Below are positions 1 to 5,771 of a stretch of 7,104 nt of DNA, in pieces; position 1 is the stretch's first letter, and each line of letters opens with the position of its first letter. Origin of the DNA: an uncultured Mycoplasmatota bacterium (lineage in GTDB: Bacteria; Bacillota_I; Bacilli_A; RF39; UBA660); NCBI GenBank assembly GCA_948469295.1, contig CAOKLK010000029.1, forward strand, positions 1 through 7,104, in the 5' to 3' direction. Both the position numbers and the translations under genes were made by a program. A model generated the notes under the pieces. It was not told the origin of the DNA. It was given only the letters and a program-made list of their open reading frames with translations, and did no database searches.

Positions 1-441
1 ATTTTCTATCCCTGTTAGAATTTCTATTTTTACAAATTGTTCCCCTGGATTTAACATTTCACGGTTTTCTAAAATAGTTTTATAGGTGTGTCCTCCATCT
101 ACATTTCCATGAACTTCTTTATCTTCAAAAACAACACTTATTTCATTGGAATAATTGTTATATGTTACTTCTTTTGCTGATAAAAGTAATCCTCTATTTA
201 ATAAATAAAAGTTAAATTCTTGAGGACTGATTAAAGACTCTTTTATTTTTTTGGCAACATTGGTTGTAAGCTTTTGTTCTCTAGGATTCGTATCCATAGG
301 AATATTTTCTGGTACATCTAAAACATCACATATTGCAATATACATATTTGATTCTTTATTTTCACTTTCTAAATTTAAAAAAGGATTGGGTATTTTTCGA
401 AATGAAGCTACTTTAAATGTCATTATTTTTTTATCGTTCAT
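1..441 (-). CDS. AIPR-family-like protein, N-terminal 147 residues (continues past window edge)
   Basis: The gene starts with ATG at 441 behind a strong AAAGGAGA site and stays open for 147 codons to the window edge, so the C-terminal part is missing. My translation shows an NPREQ segment at residues 52-56, then a lysine-rich helix. After these come FYLLNRG (78-84), a beta-rich stretch, HGNVDGGHTYKTILENR (111-127), and FVKIEIL (136-142). A ..LNxG.. segment followed by a (V/I)(N/D)GGxT-type motif about 30 residues later is, from memory, the pattern of AIPR proteins (abortive infection phage resistance, PF10592). These are large, presumably cytosolic proteins found near restriction-modification and other defence genes, and their biochemical activity is poorly defined. 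It diverges from a small XRE regulator gene and has a promoter with dyads between them, which suggests repression by that regulator. Family assignment is by motif recollection only. A DGQHR/DndB-like protein is the main alternative. Confidence 0.7.
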   Translation of the reverse strand, partial: MNDKKIMTFKVASFRKIPNPFLNLESENKESNMYIAICDVLDVPENIPMDTNPREQKLTTNVAKKIKESLISPQEFNFYLLNRGLLLSAKEVTYNNYSNEISVVFEDKEVHGNVDGGHTYKTILENREMLNPGEQFVKIEILTGIEN

Positions 442-458
442 ATTTTTCTCCTTTTTGA

Positions 459-497
459 ATGACATCTATATTTGAAATATATAATATTTCATGTCAT
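459..497. promoter_or_regulatory. Candidate operator: nested inverted repeats at the AIPR-like promoter
   Basis: The core is a perfect 19-bp palindrome at 473-491, with arms TGAAATAT and ATATTTCA around ATA. An outer pair, ATGACAT (459-465) and ATGTCAT (491-497), is also exactly complementary but set asymmetrically: 8 nt separate it from the core on the left and none on the right. There is also a near-direct repeat, TGACATCTATA (460-470) and TGTCATCTATA (492-502), 32 bp apart, about three helical turns. The core sits on the predicted transcription start of the AIPR-like gene. The arrangement resembles operators of small XRE dimers. Which protein binds is inferred from the neighbouring gene only. 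Confidence 0.45.
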
Positions 498-525
498 CTA
501 TAATGTGTATTATAATTAATTTCAA
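497..525 (-). promoter_or_regulatory. Promoter of the AIPR-like gene
   Basis: On the minus strand there is a -35 box TTGAAA (525-520), a 17-nt spacer and a -10 box TATAGA (502-497). This predicts a start near 490 and a leader of about 50 nt before the ATG at 441. A second -10-like hexamer, TATAAT, lies at 516-511 on the same strand with only a weak TTTTAA 17 nt upstream. The first pair fits the sigma-A consensus best. The -10 box overlaps the outer arm of an inverted repeat, so a bound regulator could occlude it. Confidence 0.55.
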
Positions 526-533
526 GATAATTT

Positions 534-555
534 AAAACGTTATATATGGCGTTTT
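534..555. repeat. Inverted repeat AAAACG-N10-CGTTTT upstream of the XRE gene
   Basis: Perfect 6-bp arms AAAACG (534-539) and CGTTTT (550-555) flank 10 nt in the leader or promoter region of the plus-strand helix-turn-helix gene. It could be a second operator, for autoregulation, or a weak RNA hairpin. The plus-strand promoter is not clear. TATAAT at 511-516 lacks a good -35 box. TGTGATAAT at 558-566 looks like an extended -10, but would leave almost no leader before the ribosome-binding site at 573-579. Confidence 0.3.
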
Positions 556-572
556 TGTGTGATAATTTAAAT

Positions 573-579
573 TGGAGAA
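573..579 (+). promoter_or_regulatory. Ribosome-binding site that fixes the XRE start at an ATG followed by TAA
   Basis: GGAGAAG lies 6 nt upstream of the ATG at 586. This is a normal Shine-Dalgarno distance and points to 586 as the original start codon, even though the next codon is a stop. No other ATG, GTG or TTG occurs in this frame through the helix-turn-helix region, so no alternative standard start is available. Confidence 0.75.
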
Positions 580-585
580 GTTTTT

Positions 586-807
586 ATGTAACAAGATCTT
601 AATTATTTTTTAGGCAATACTATTCGAAAATATCGGGAAGAAAGAAATTATACACAAGAGGATTTTGCACATTTATGCGATATTAGCCGAGCTTATTATG
701 GGAGAATTGAACGAGGGGAGCATAGCATTACTGTCGAAACTTGTAAAAAAATTGCAGATGCATTTGGGATTCCTCTTTATTATCTATTTATTGATTTACC
801 AGATTAA
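586..807 (+). pseudogene. Small XRE-family helix-turn-helix regulator, interrupted by TAA at codon 2
   Basis: The frame of 73 codons plus a TAA stop encodes a compact Cro/CI-type DNA-binding domain, the usual size for restriction-modification controller proteins and single-domain XRE repressors. After the stop at codon 2 it reads QDLNYFLGNTIRKYREERN (3-21). The helix-turn-helix follows, with TQEDFAHL (23-30) and the recognition helix ISRAYYGRIERGEHSI (33-48). It ends with VETCKKIADAFGIPLYYLF (50-68), and every family hallmark is present. The second codon is TAA, one substitution from AAA, CAA or GAA. Apart from this nonsense codon the frame looks undamaged, so it may be a very recent null, a sequencing error, or a gene started in a non-standard way. 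It diverges from the AIPR-like gene and is convergent with trpS, sharing a terminator with it. The likely role is repression of the AIPR-like gene and itself, inferred from position. Confidence 0.75.
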
Positions 808-815
808 TTTCTATT

Positions 816-865
816 AAAAAAGATATCCAATTTGAAACTTTTTCTTTCTTCGGATATCTTTTTTT
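816..865. terminator. Bidirectional intrinsic terminator between the XRE gene and trpS
   Basis: The arms AAAAAAGATATCC (816-828) and GGATATCTTTTTT (852-864) are exactly complementary over 13 bp around a 23-nt loop, which can fold further through GAAA/TTTC. The A-run on one side and the T-run on the other give a U-tract in both directions, so it can end both the plus-strand XRE transcript and the minus-strand trpS transcript. The T-run overlaps the trpS stop codon (864-866). Confidence 0.8.
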
Positions 866-1967
866 ATTTTTCTATATTTTGATATTTGGCAACATGTTTT
901 TGAATTAATTCTTGATCTTCAAAATAGTTAATTGCCATTGCTTCTTTTATTTCATTGACTGTTTTATTTGCTACTTCAACAGCTTTTTTTGAACCAGTTT
1001 CTAAAATTTGATAGACCTCTTCTATTCTATTTTCATAGTATGATCTTTTTGCACGAATTGGTTCTAGCATTTCTTCTAATACTTCGAAAAGAAATTTTTT
1101 GATGGTTACATCTCCAAGTCCACCTTTTTGATAATGAGCTTTTAATTCTTGTAAATTTTGGTAGTCTGGTAAGTATTTTTGAAAGTGGTCTTCGGTAGAA
1201 AAAACATCTAAGTAAGTAAATACTATATTATTTTCTATTGTTCCAGGATCTTCAATGTGAATATGATTGGGATCAGTATACATACTCATTACTTTTCTTT
1301 TTACTTCTTCTTTGGTGTCACTTAAATAGATGCCATTTCCAAGTGATTTGCTCATTTTAGCATTACCATCAATTCCTGGAAGTCTTAAGGCTTTTTCGTT
1401 ATCTGGTAAAACTGCTTCTGGTTCTATCAATATATCTGTTTTATAAGTATGATTAAATGATCTAACGATTTCTCTTGTTTGTTCAATCATTGGAAGTTGA
1501 TCTTCTCCTACTGGGATGATGTTTGCTTTAAATGCTGTAATATCAGCTGCTTGACTAATTGGATAAGTAAAGAATCCCACTGGAATGTTGGCTTCAAAAT
1601 TTCGCAATTTTATTTCATTTTTTACAGTTGGATTTCTTTGAAGTCTAGAAACTGTTACTAAATTTGAATAATAAAAGGTTAATTCTGTTAAGGCTTGTAC
1701 GGTTGATTGAACAAAAATGGTTACTTTATTTGGGTCTAATCCTACTGATAGATAATCTAAAGCAACTTCAATAATGTTTTCTCTAATTTTTTCTGGATTA
1801 TCTGCATTATCTGTAAGTGCTTGTGCATCTGCTATCATCACATACATTTCATCATAGTCTGCTTCATTTTGAAGGGATACACGTTTTTTTAAAGAACCAA
1901 CTAAATGACCTAAATGTAATTTTCCTGTTGGGCGATCTCCTGTTAAAATAATTTTTTTCTTTGGCAT
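864..1967 (-). CDS. trpS: Tryptophanyl-tRNA synthetase
   Basis: This cytosolic class I synthetase charges tRNA-Trp with tryptophan using ATP. The 367-residue product has the Rossmann-fold signature HLGH at residues 18-21, preceded by GDRPTGKL, and the KMSKS loop at 204-208. The tryptophan/ATP-site region YPISQAADI (135-143) runs on to PVGEDQ (152-157), and NPTVKNEIK (112-120) is typical of the Streptococcus-like TrpRS branch. MYTDPNHIHIEDPG marks the anticodon-side helical domain. The body ends in EAMAINYF, where I recall many homologues finishing, and an extra tail of about 18 residues follows. The protein contains no tryptophan and no cysteine. The ATG start at 1967 matches the family N-terminus, but its Shine-Dalgarno (AGAAAG) is weak. 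No T-box leader fits, because the preceding gene ends only 33 nt upstream. Confidence 0.97.
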   Translation of the reverse strand: MPKKKIILTGDRPTGKLHLGHLVGSLKKRVSLQNEADYDEMYVMIADAQALTDNADNPEKIRENIIEVALDYLSVGLDPNKVTIFVQSTVQALTELTFYYSNLVTVSRLQRNPTVKNEIKLRNFEANIPVGFFTYPISQAADITAFKANIIPVGEDQLPMIEQTREIVRSFNHTYKTDILIEPEAVLPDNEKALRLPGIDGNAKMSKSLGNGIYLSDTKEEVKRKVMSMYTDPNHIHIEDPGTIENNIVFTYLDVFSTEDHFQKYLPDYQNLQELKAHYQKGGLGDVTIKKFLFEVLEEMLEPIRAKRSYYENRIEEVYQILETGSKKAVEVANKTVNEIKEAMAINYFEDQELIQKHVAKYQNIEK

Positions 1968-1990
1968 GTCATCACATTCTTTCTGGTTCT

Positions 1991-2019
1991 ATTATACTTG
2001 TTATTTCAATTTTTTTCTA
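1991..2019 (-). promoter_or_regulatory. Likely trpS promoter
   Basis: On the minus strand a perfect -10 box TATAAT (1996-1991) is preceded, after a 17-nt spacer, by TAGAAA (2019-2014), matching 4 of 6 consensus -35 bases. The -35 box lies in the last codons of the preceding hypothetical gene. The predicted leader is only about 17 nt. Cotranscription with the upstream genes is also possible, since no terminator separates them. Confidence 0.45.
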
Positions 2020-3473
2020 CTATTTTCCCCAATCTCACTTGCTTCTCTGATCTCGTATTCATAGTTTCCAATGTTTTCTAAATACATACGATATAAAGCT
2101 ATTCGAGCTTGTTTTCTCCAGCTTTCTTGTTTATCATCTGGTAATTTGTGAAGATATTTTAAAATAGTGGTTAATATTGCATATCCAGGATGTTCATTTA
2201 TCTTATTATTTGCAAAAAGTACTTCATGCCATGTTGCTCTTTGAGTGATTGGAATTGTATGTAAATCTTCATAAACAGCTTGCATTATTTGTAGTTGTTT
2301 GGCATTTTCTTCTTTGATAAACTCCAATAACATATCTAACCAAACTTCTCTTTCATTTTTGTCACAAGTATCTAAAGTATCTTCTATTTCTTTGATATCT
2401 TTTAACTCTGGAATATTGATTAATTTTTGTTTTTCTTTTTGGATCATTCTTTTTATTATTAAAGCATTTTCTATTGTACTATTCGTATTTGTAAAATCAT
2501 TCATTCTTGCATATTCATCAATATTACATAAAATTCCTTTTATCTCATCTTTTGAATAAGATATTTTTTGAAGGAGAACAACTAATCTAATTTTTTCCTT
2601 TATGTTTAAACTTTTGGTTGGGACATTTGATTTTACATCATATAAATTTCTAATTTCTTGGTTGATTTCTTTCCATTCTTTATCTGACATTGGTTCTATA
2701 TACTGAACTCTTCTTACAATACTTTCTGTTACATTAGCTTGTCTTTCGGCTTGTTTTTGAATTTTTCTTTCTTGAACATATACTACTTTTTCTAGTTGTT
2801 TTTGGATCCAACTTACGTTTGCACTATTTAATCCTAGTTCTTTTAGAGCTTTACAGATTTTGTTCATTCCTATTCTTGATGGAATTCTATTCTGATCATA
2901 ATAATGTTTTTTTAATGTATTATATCTTTTTTTCTCTTTTTCAGATTCTTCAGCATTTTCTAGTAAAATTAATGCAAATTTATTCAAGTCAACGGAAATA
3001 TTTTGTTCTATTATTTTTATAAAGTCAGCAAAATTGTTTTCTATTAAACTCTTTTTTAATCCTTCTAAATTCATGCCACTATTTTTTAAGAATCTTCTGA
3101 ATTTTTCTCCTAAAATTACTGAATTAGATAATTGACGATTCATTTCTGTTTCAAGTAAATCAAAGAAAAGCATCACTTGTTCACTTTTTTTCATTGGCAT
3201 ATTTGATGCGACGTTTGCCATTGTATTTATATTAATAATTACTCTATCGTGTTTATTTGTTTTTAAGAGAAGGCTTTTTAATCTTTGATTCATTTCATAA
3301 ACTGCTGCTATATCTTTTGGATTTTCAAACATTTCTTCGTCAATTGCACTCATTTTCTCCATTATTAATTCGTCGAATTCGTTGTAGCAAAACTCACTTT
3401 CTATTAACCTTTTTAATAAATATTCATCTCTTTTTTCAATTTCTTTTAGTGCTATTTCTTGATATTGTTCCAT
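2001..3473 (-). CDS. Uncharacterised 490-residue helical protein with a C-terminal 37-residue repeat
   Basis: I do not recognise this protein. It is hydrophilic, rich in Lys, Glu, Ile and Asn, apparently almost all helical, with no signal peptide or clear membrane segment, so it is probably cytosolic. The N-terminal 70 residues are charged helices. Residues 196-230 have a vague helix-turn-helix rhythm, followed by a basic stretch with many Lys/Arg/Gln (235-255); nucleic-acid contact would be a guess. The C-terminal third contains evenly spaced units with tryptophans at 378, 415 and 452. The start is well fixed: GAGGTGA lies 7-8 nt upstream of the ATG at 3473. That ATG overlaps the stop of the upstream gene as TAATG, indicating translational coupling and probable joint function. 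trpS follows 33 nt downstream. Confidence 0.85.
   Translation of the reverse strand: MEQYQEIALKEIEKRDEYLLKRLIESEFCYNEFDELIMEKMSAIDEEMFENPKDIAAVYEMNQRLKSLLLKTNKHDRVIININTMANVASNMPMKKSEQVMLFFDLLETEMNRQLSNSVILGEKFRRFLKNSGMNLEGLKKSLIENNFADFIKIIEQNISVDLNKFALILLENAEESEKEKKRYNTLKKHYYDQNRIPSRIGMNKICKALKELGLNSANVSWIQKQLEKVVYVQERKIQKQAERQANVTESIVRRVQYIEPMSDKEWKEINQEIRNLYDVKSNVPTKSLNIKEKIRLVVLLQKISYSKDEIKGILCNIDEYARMNDFTNTNSTIENALIIKRMIQKEKQKLINIPELKDIKEIEDTLDTCDKNEREVWLDMLLEFIKEENAKQLQIMQAVYEDLHTIPITQRATWHEVLFANNKINEHPGYAILTTILKYLHKLPDDKQESWRKQARIALYRMYLENIGNYEYEIREASEIGENSRKKLK
2118..2342 (-). repeat. Tandem 37-residue helical repeat in the 490-residue protein
   Basis: Trp378, Trp415 and Trp452 are each exactly 37 residues apart, and all three are TGG codons. 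The segments before them align as LDTCDKNEREVW, LHTIPITQRATW and LHKLPDDKQESW. The shared pattern is Leu at -11, His or Asp at -10, Pro or Asp at -7, and a polar/basic pair at -4/-3. A Leu recurs 4 residues after the first two tryptophans. This suggests a solenoid-like two-helix repeat (TPR, HEAT or PPR-like in size) that could form a protein-binding surface. The nucleotide copies are diverged, so this is an old duplication. Confidence 0.6.
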
Positions 3474-4387
3474 TATTTATTCACCTCTAATTTTAATTTT
3501 CTTTTCATATCTAAGTTTTCTTGATTTTCTAATATTTTTTCAGATAATTTAATAGCTCTCCATTCTTTTTCGATGTATATTCGTTTTAAGCTATCTAATC
3601 CTTCTAATAAAAATTTTTGATCTGTCATCATGCGATGCATTATTTTTTCGTAATCTGAATCATCATAAAAATCTCTATGACTTTTATATTGAGCATTTTC
3701 ATGTTTTTGAACTTTTAAATATTGGGCAAGAGAGTAATCCATGAATGCAATTTTTTGAAAAAGTTCGTAAGCATTATCACAATCATATTTCAATAAATTT
3801 TTTAAAAAACCACTCATACAGAAATGAACTGCATATTGAAATGGAAAAGAAATGCTATTTGATACTTGTTGTTTTTGTTTCATTAATTCTATCAATACAG
3901 GAATTGTTATTTCAATATTGTATTGTTTTCTATCTTGATTGTGAATTGGCCATTCTTTTTCTAAATATTCATTTTCTTCTTTGCTTAATGATTTCATTAA
4001 GATTATTTTATTGATATCATCCATGTTTCCAACTTCATGAGTTGCGATGATCATTCTTTTTAAAAGTTCGGTATTATAAATTAATTCATCCAACAAATCA
4101 TTTTGATTTTCTATATTATAAAGTAAGCAAAATGTTGATTCTTGAAATGGTGTTAATTTATTTTCTTTTTGTTTCCATGAATAAAGTTTATAAGCATCTA
4201 GATAAAGAAGAGAGAATAGATATTGAACTAATATTTCACTTTCTAAATCTACCTGATATTGAAGATCGCTAATTCTTTGGGTTAGCAACTTTATTTTAAT
4301 ATCAAATGGAAGTTTTAAACCTTTCCCATATCCAATAATAAAATTTCTGGCCTCATTGTTAAAATTTCTAATAATACCACACCCCAC
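3473..4387 (-). CDS. Uncharacterised 304-residue helical protein, first gene of a coupled pair
   Basis: I do not recognise this protein. It looks soluble and mostly helical. The most hydrophobic stretches (about 51-69 and 185-199) are amphipathic rather than membrane-spanning. It has aromatic-rich helices, an acidic/aromatic segment with many His, Tyr and Asp (228-247), and a Lys-rich C-terminus. The reading frame is open from just after a TAA at 4402-4400. The start is uncertain. GTG at 4387 is the first usual start codon, but it has no Shine-Dalgarno and would lie only about 8 nt after the predicted transcription start. The next standard start is a TTG near residue 34, also without a ribosome-binding site. 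ATT codons at 4375 or 4372 would have GGGGTG at a suitable distance. The TAA stop overlaps the next gene's ATG by one base. Confidence 0.8.
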   Translation of the reverse strand: MGCGIIRNFNNEARNFIIGYGKGLKLPFDIKIKLLTQRISDLQYQVDLESEILVQYLFSLLYLDAYKLYSWKQKENKLTPFQESTFCLLYNIENQNDLLDELIYNTELLKRMIIATHEVGNMDDINKIILMKSLSKEENEYLEKEWPIHNQDRKQYNIEITIPVLIELMKQKQQVSNSISFPFQYAVHFCMSGFLKNLLKYDCDNAYELFQKIAFMDYSLAQYLKVQKHENAQYKSHRDFYDDSDYEKIMHRMMTDQKFLLEGLDSLKRIYIEKEWRAIKLSEKILENQENLDMKRKLKLEVNK

Positions 4388-4401
4388 ACTTTTTTCGTGT
4401 T

Positions 4402-4430
4402 ATTATAATACGTTTCTTGTTTAAATGCAA
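4402..4430 (-). promoter_or_regulatory. Promoter of the hypothetical gene pair
   Basis: On the minus strand TTGCAT (4430-4425), a 17-nt spacer and a perfect TATAAT (4407-4402) lie directly after the alpha-operon terminator. The predicted start near 4395 leaves either a very short leader before the GTG at 4387 or about 20 nt before the ATT codons. Placement between a terminator and a gene supports it as a real promoter. Confidence 0.55.
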
Positions 4431-4431
4431 T

Positions 4432-4458
4432 AAAAAAAGATATTCCATATGAATATCT
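4432..4458 (-). terminator. Intrinsic terminator of the ribosomal-protein/alpha operon
   Basis: On the minus strand AGATATTC (4458-4451), a 5-nt loop and GAATATCT (4445-4438) form a perfect 8-bp stem, followed by a run of seven Ts (from the plus-strand A-run 4432-4438, partly in the stem). The stem starts inside the rplQ stop codon, so termination is immediate and isolates the operon from the downstream hypothetical genes. Confidence 0.8.
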
Positions 4459-4795
4459 ATACTAATTCTAATTTTACTTGTAAAGCATCGTCACCAATAC
4501 GTTCTTTAATTTTAATGATTCTTGTGTATCCACCATTACGATCTTTATAATTTGTTGCTAATTCATTAAATACTTTGTTGATAACTTCTTGATCATTGTG
4601 AACAAATGCTAGAGCTTTTCTTCTGGATACTAAAGTTCCTTTTTTTCCGTAGGTAATTAGTTTATCAACAAATTTACGAACTTCTTTTGCTCTTGCTTCG
4701 GTTGTAACTACTGAACCATTTAATATTACAGTTTTTGTTAGTCCTGCTAAGATACTTCTTCTTTGACGAGTTTCTCTGTTTAATTTTCTGTACAT
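4457..4795 (-). CDS. rplQ: 50S ribosomal protein L17 (bL17)
   Basis: L17 is a structural protein of the large subunit near the peptide exit region. The 112-residue product starts with YRKLNRETRQRRSIL, close to the family's (G)YRKLGR..QRK start. It contains the family signature TTEARAKEVRKFVDKLIT (31-48) and ends with NGGYTRI (87-93) and the terminal KLELV. The length is normal for Bacilli. The ATG at 4795 has GGAGG 7-8 nt upstream, overlapping the region just after the rpoA stop, with an 11-nt gap between the genes. It is the last gene of the operon, ends with TAG and runs straight into the terminator. Confidence 0.97.
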   Translation of the reverse strand: MYRKLNRETRQRRSILAGLTKTVILNGSVVTTEARAKEVRKFVDKLITYGKKGTLVSRRKALAFVHNDQEVINKVFNELATNYKDRNGGYTRIIKIKERIGDDALQVKLELV

Positions 4796-4806
4796 TTTCT
4801 TACCTC

Positions 4807-5751
4807 CTAATCGCGGAACTTAAGTCCCATTTCTGCAACTTTGTCTAGAACTTCTTTTAATGATTTCTTTCCTAAGTTACGTATTTTTGTAACTTCAACT
4901 TCTCTTTTTGAAATTAAGTCTTGTACGGTATGAATTCCTGCTCTTTTTAAACAATTGTAAGCTCTTACTGAGAATTCAATTTCTTCAATTGGCGTTTCTA
5001 AAGTTTTGGTAATGGTATCTACTTTTTTCTCAGCCATTAAACCAGATACATCACTAATTGAATTTAAATCTGCAATGATTCCAAAGTGTTCAATTAAAAT
5101 TTTTGCAGATAATGCCATTGCTTCTTCTGGTGTAATTGATCCATTGGTTGTTACATCCATGATTAATTTATCATAATTTTCATTGTGTCCTACACGAGCA
5201 CTTTCTACTTCATGATTTACTCTTTCTACTGGAGAATATAGAGAATCTATTGCAATTACTCCAACTTTCTTTTCTCCCATTAGTTTTTGATTTTCTTTGG
5301 CATCAACATATCCACTTCCATTATTTACTGTCATTTCCATATCAATTTTTCCACCTTCAACTAGTGTACAAATGACTAGATCTGGATTCATGATTTCAAT
5401 ATCTGGATCATGTTCAATATCTCCAGCTTTTACTTCTCCTGGTTTATTCGCAGTTAAACGAATAATTTTAGAGTCTTCTGAATGATTTTTGATGACAACA
5501 TTTTTTAAATTTAGAATAATCATGGTAACGTCTTCGTAAACTCCGTCTATTTTTTGGAATTCATGAAGGACACCTTCTATTTTTACACTTGTAATTGCTG
5601 AACCTGGCATGCTTGATAACATAACACGACGTAGAGCATTTCCAATTGTAGTACCAAATCCTCTTTCTAATGGCTCTAATTCAAATTTTCCATAATTATT
5701 ATTTTCTTGATATTCTGTGATTTTATATTCTGGTTTTTCAAATTTAATCAT
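4807..5751 (-). CDS. rpoA: DNA-directed RNA polymerase alpha subunit
   Basis: Alpha dimerises to scaffold assembly of core RNA polymerase, and its C-terminal domain contacts UP-element DNA and activators. The 314-residue product has the usual Bacilli length. The N-terminal domain spans about 1-228, with the conserved dimer/assembly segment LERGFGTTIGNALRRVMLSS (28-47). A linker around 232-255 leads to the C-terminal domain. That domain keeps the DNA-binding arginine (Arg263, equivalent to E. coli Arg265) in SVRAYNCLKRAGI, and the NLGKKSLKEV helix-hairpin-helix at 292-301. The Shine-Dalgarno is GAGGAAGGGG, a little further from the ATG than usual. It sits 20 nt after rpsK without an intervening rpsD, as in Bacilli. 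Confidence 0.98.
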   Translation of the reverse strand: MIKFEKPEYKITEYQENNNYGKFELEPLERGFGTTIGNALRRVMLSSMPGSAITSVKIEGVLHEFQKIDGVYEDVTMIILNLKNVVIKNHSEDSKIIRLTANKPGEVKAGDIEHDPDIEIMNPDLVICTLVEGGKIDMEMTVNNGSGYVDAKENQKLMGEKKVGVIAIDSLYSPVERVNHEVESARVGHNENYDKLIMDVTTNGSITPEEAMALSAKILIEHFGIIADLNSISDVSGLMAEKKVDTITKTLETPIEEIEFSVRAYNCLKRAGIHTVQDLISKREVEVTKIRNLGKKSLKEVLDKVAEMGLKFRD

Positions 5752-5771
5752 TTAACAAATCCCCTTCCTCA

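Noticed and set aside
251..475. 74-codon plus-strand open frame opposite the AIPR-like gene
   Set aside because: It is antisense to a gene with a strong ribosome-binding site and recognisable motifs, is Phe/Ser/Ile-rich as expected of A+T-rich antisense, and has no ribosome-binding site of its own.
586..807. Stop reassignment to explain the ATG-TAA start
   Set aside because: TAA is used as a normal stop by several genes in the window, including this one, so it cannot be generally reassigned. A local effect or mutation is more likely.
1968..2000. T-box or other leader riboswitch for trpS
   Set aside because: Only 33 nt separate trpS from the preceding gene, with no room for a T-box structure; only a promoter-like sequence is present.
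5752..5771. Missing rpsD between rpsK and rpoA as a deletion
   Set aside because: Bacilli and Mollicutes normally lack rpsD here and encode it elsewhere, so the absence is taxonomic rather than unusual.
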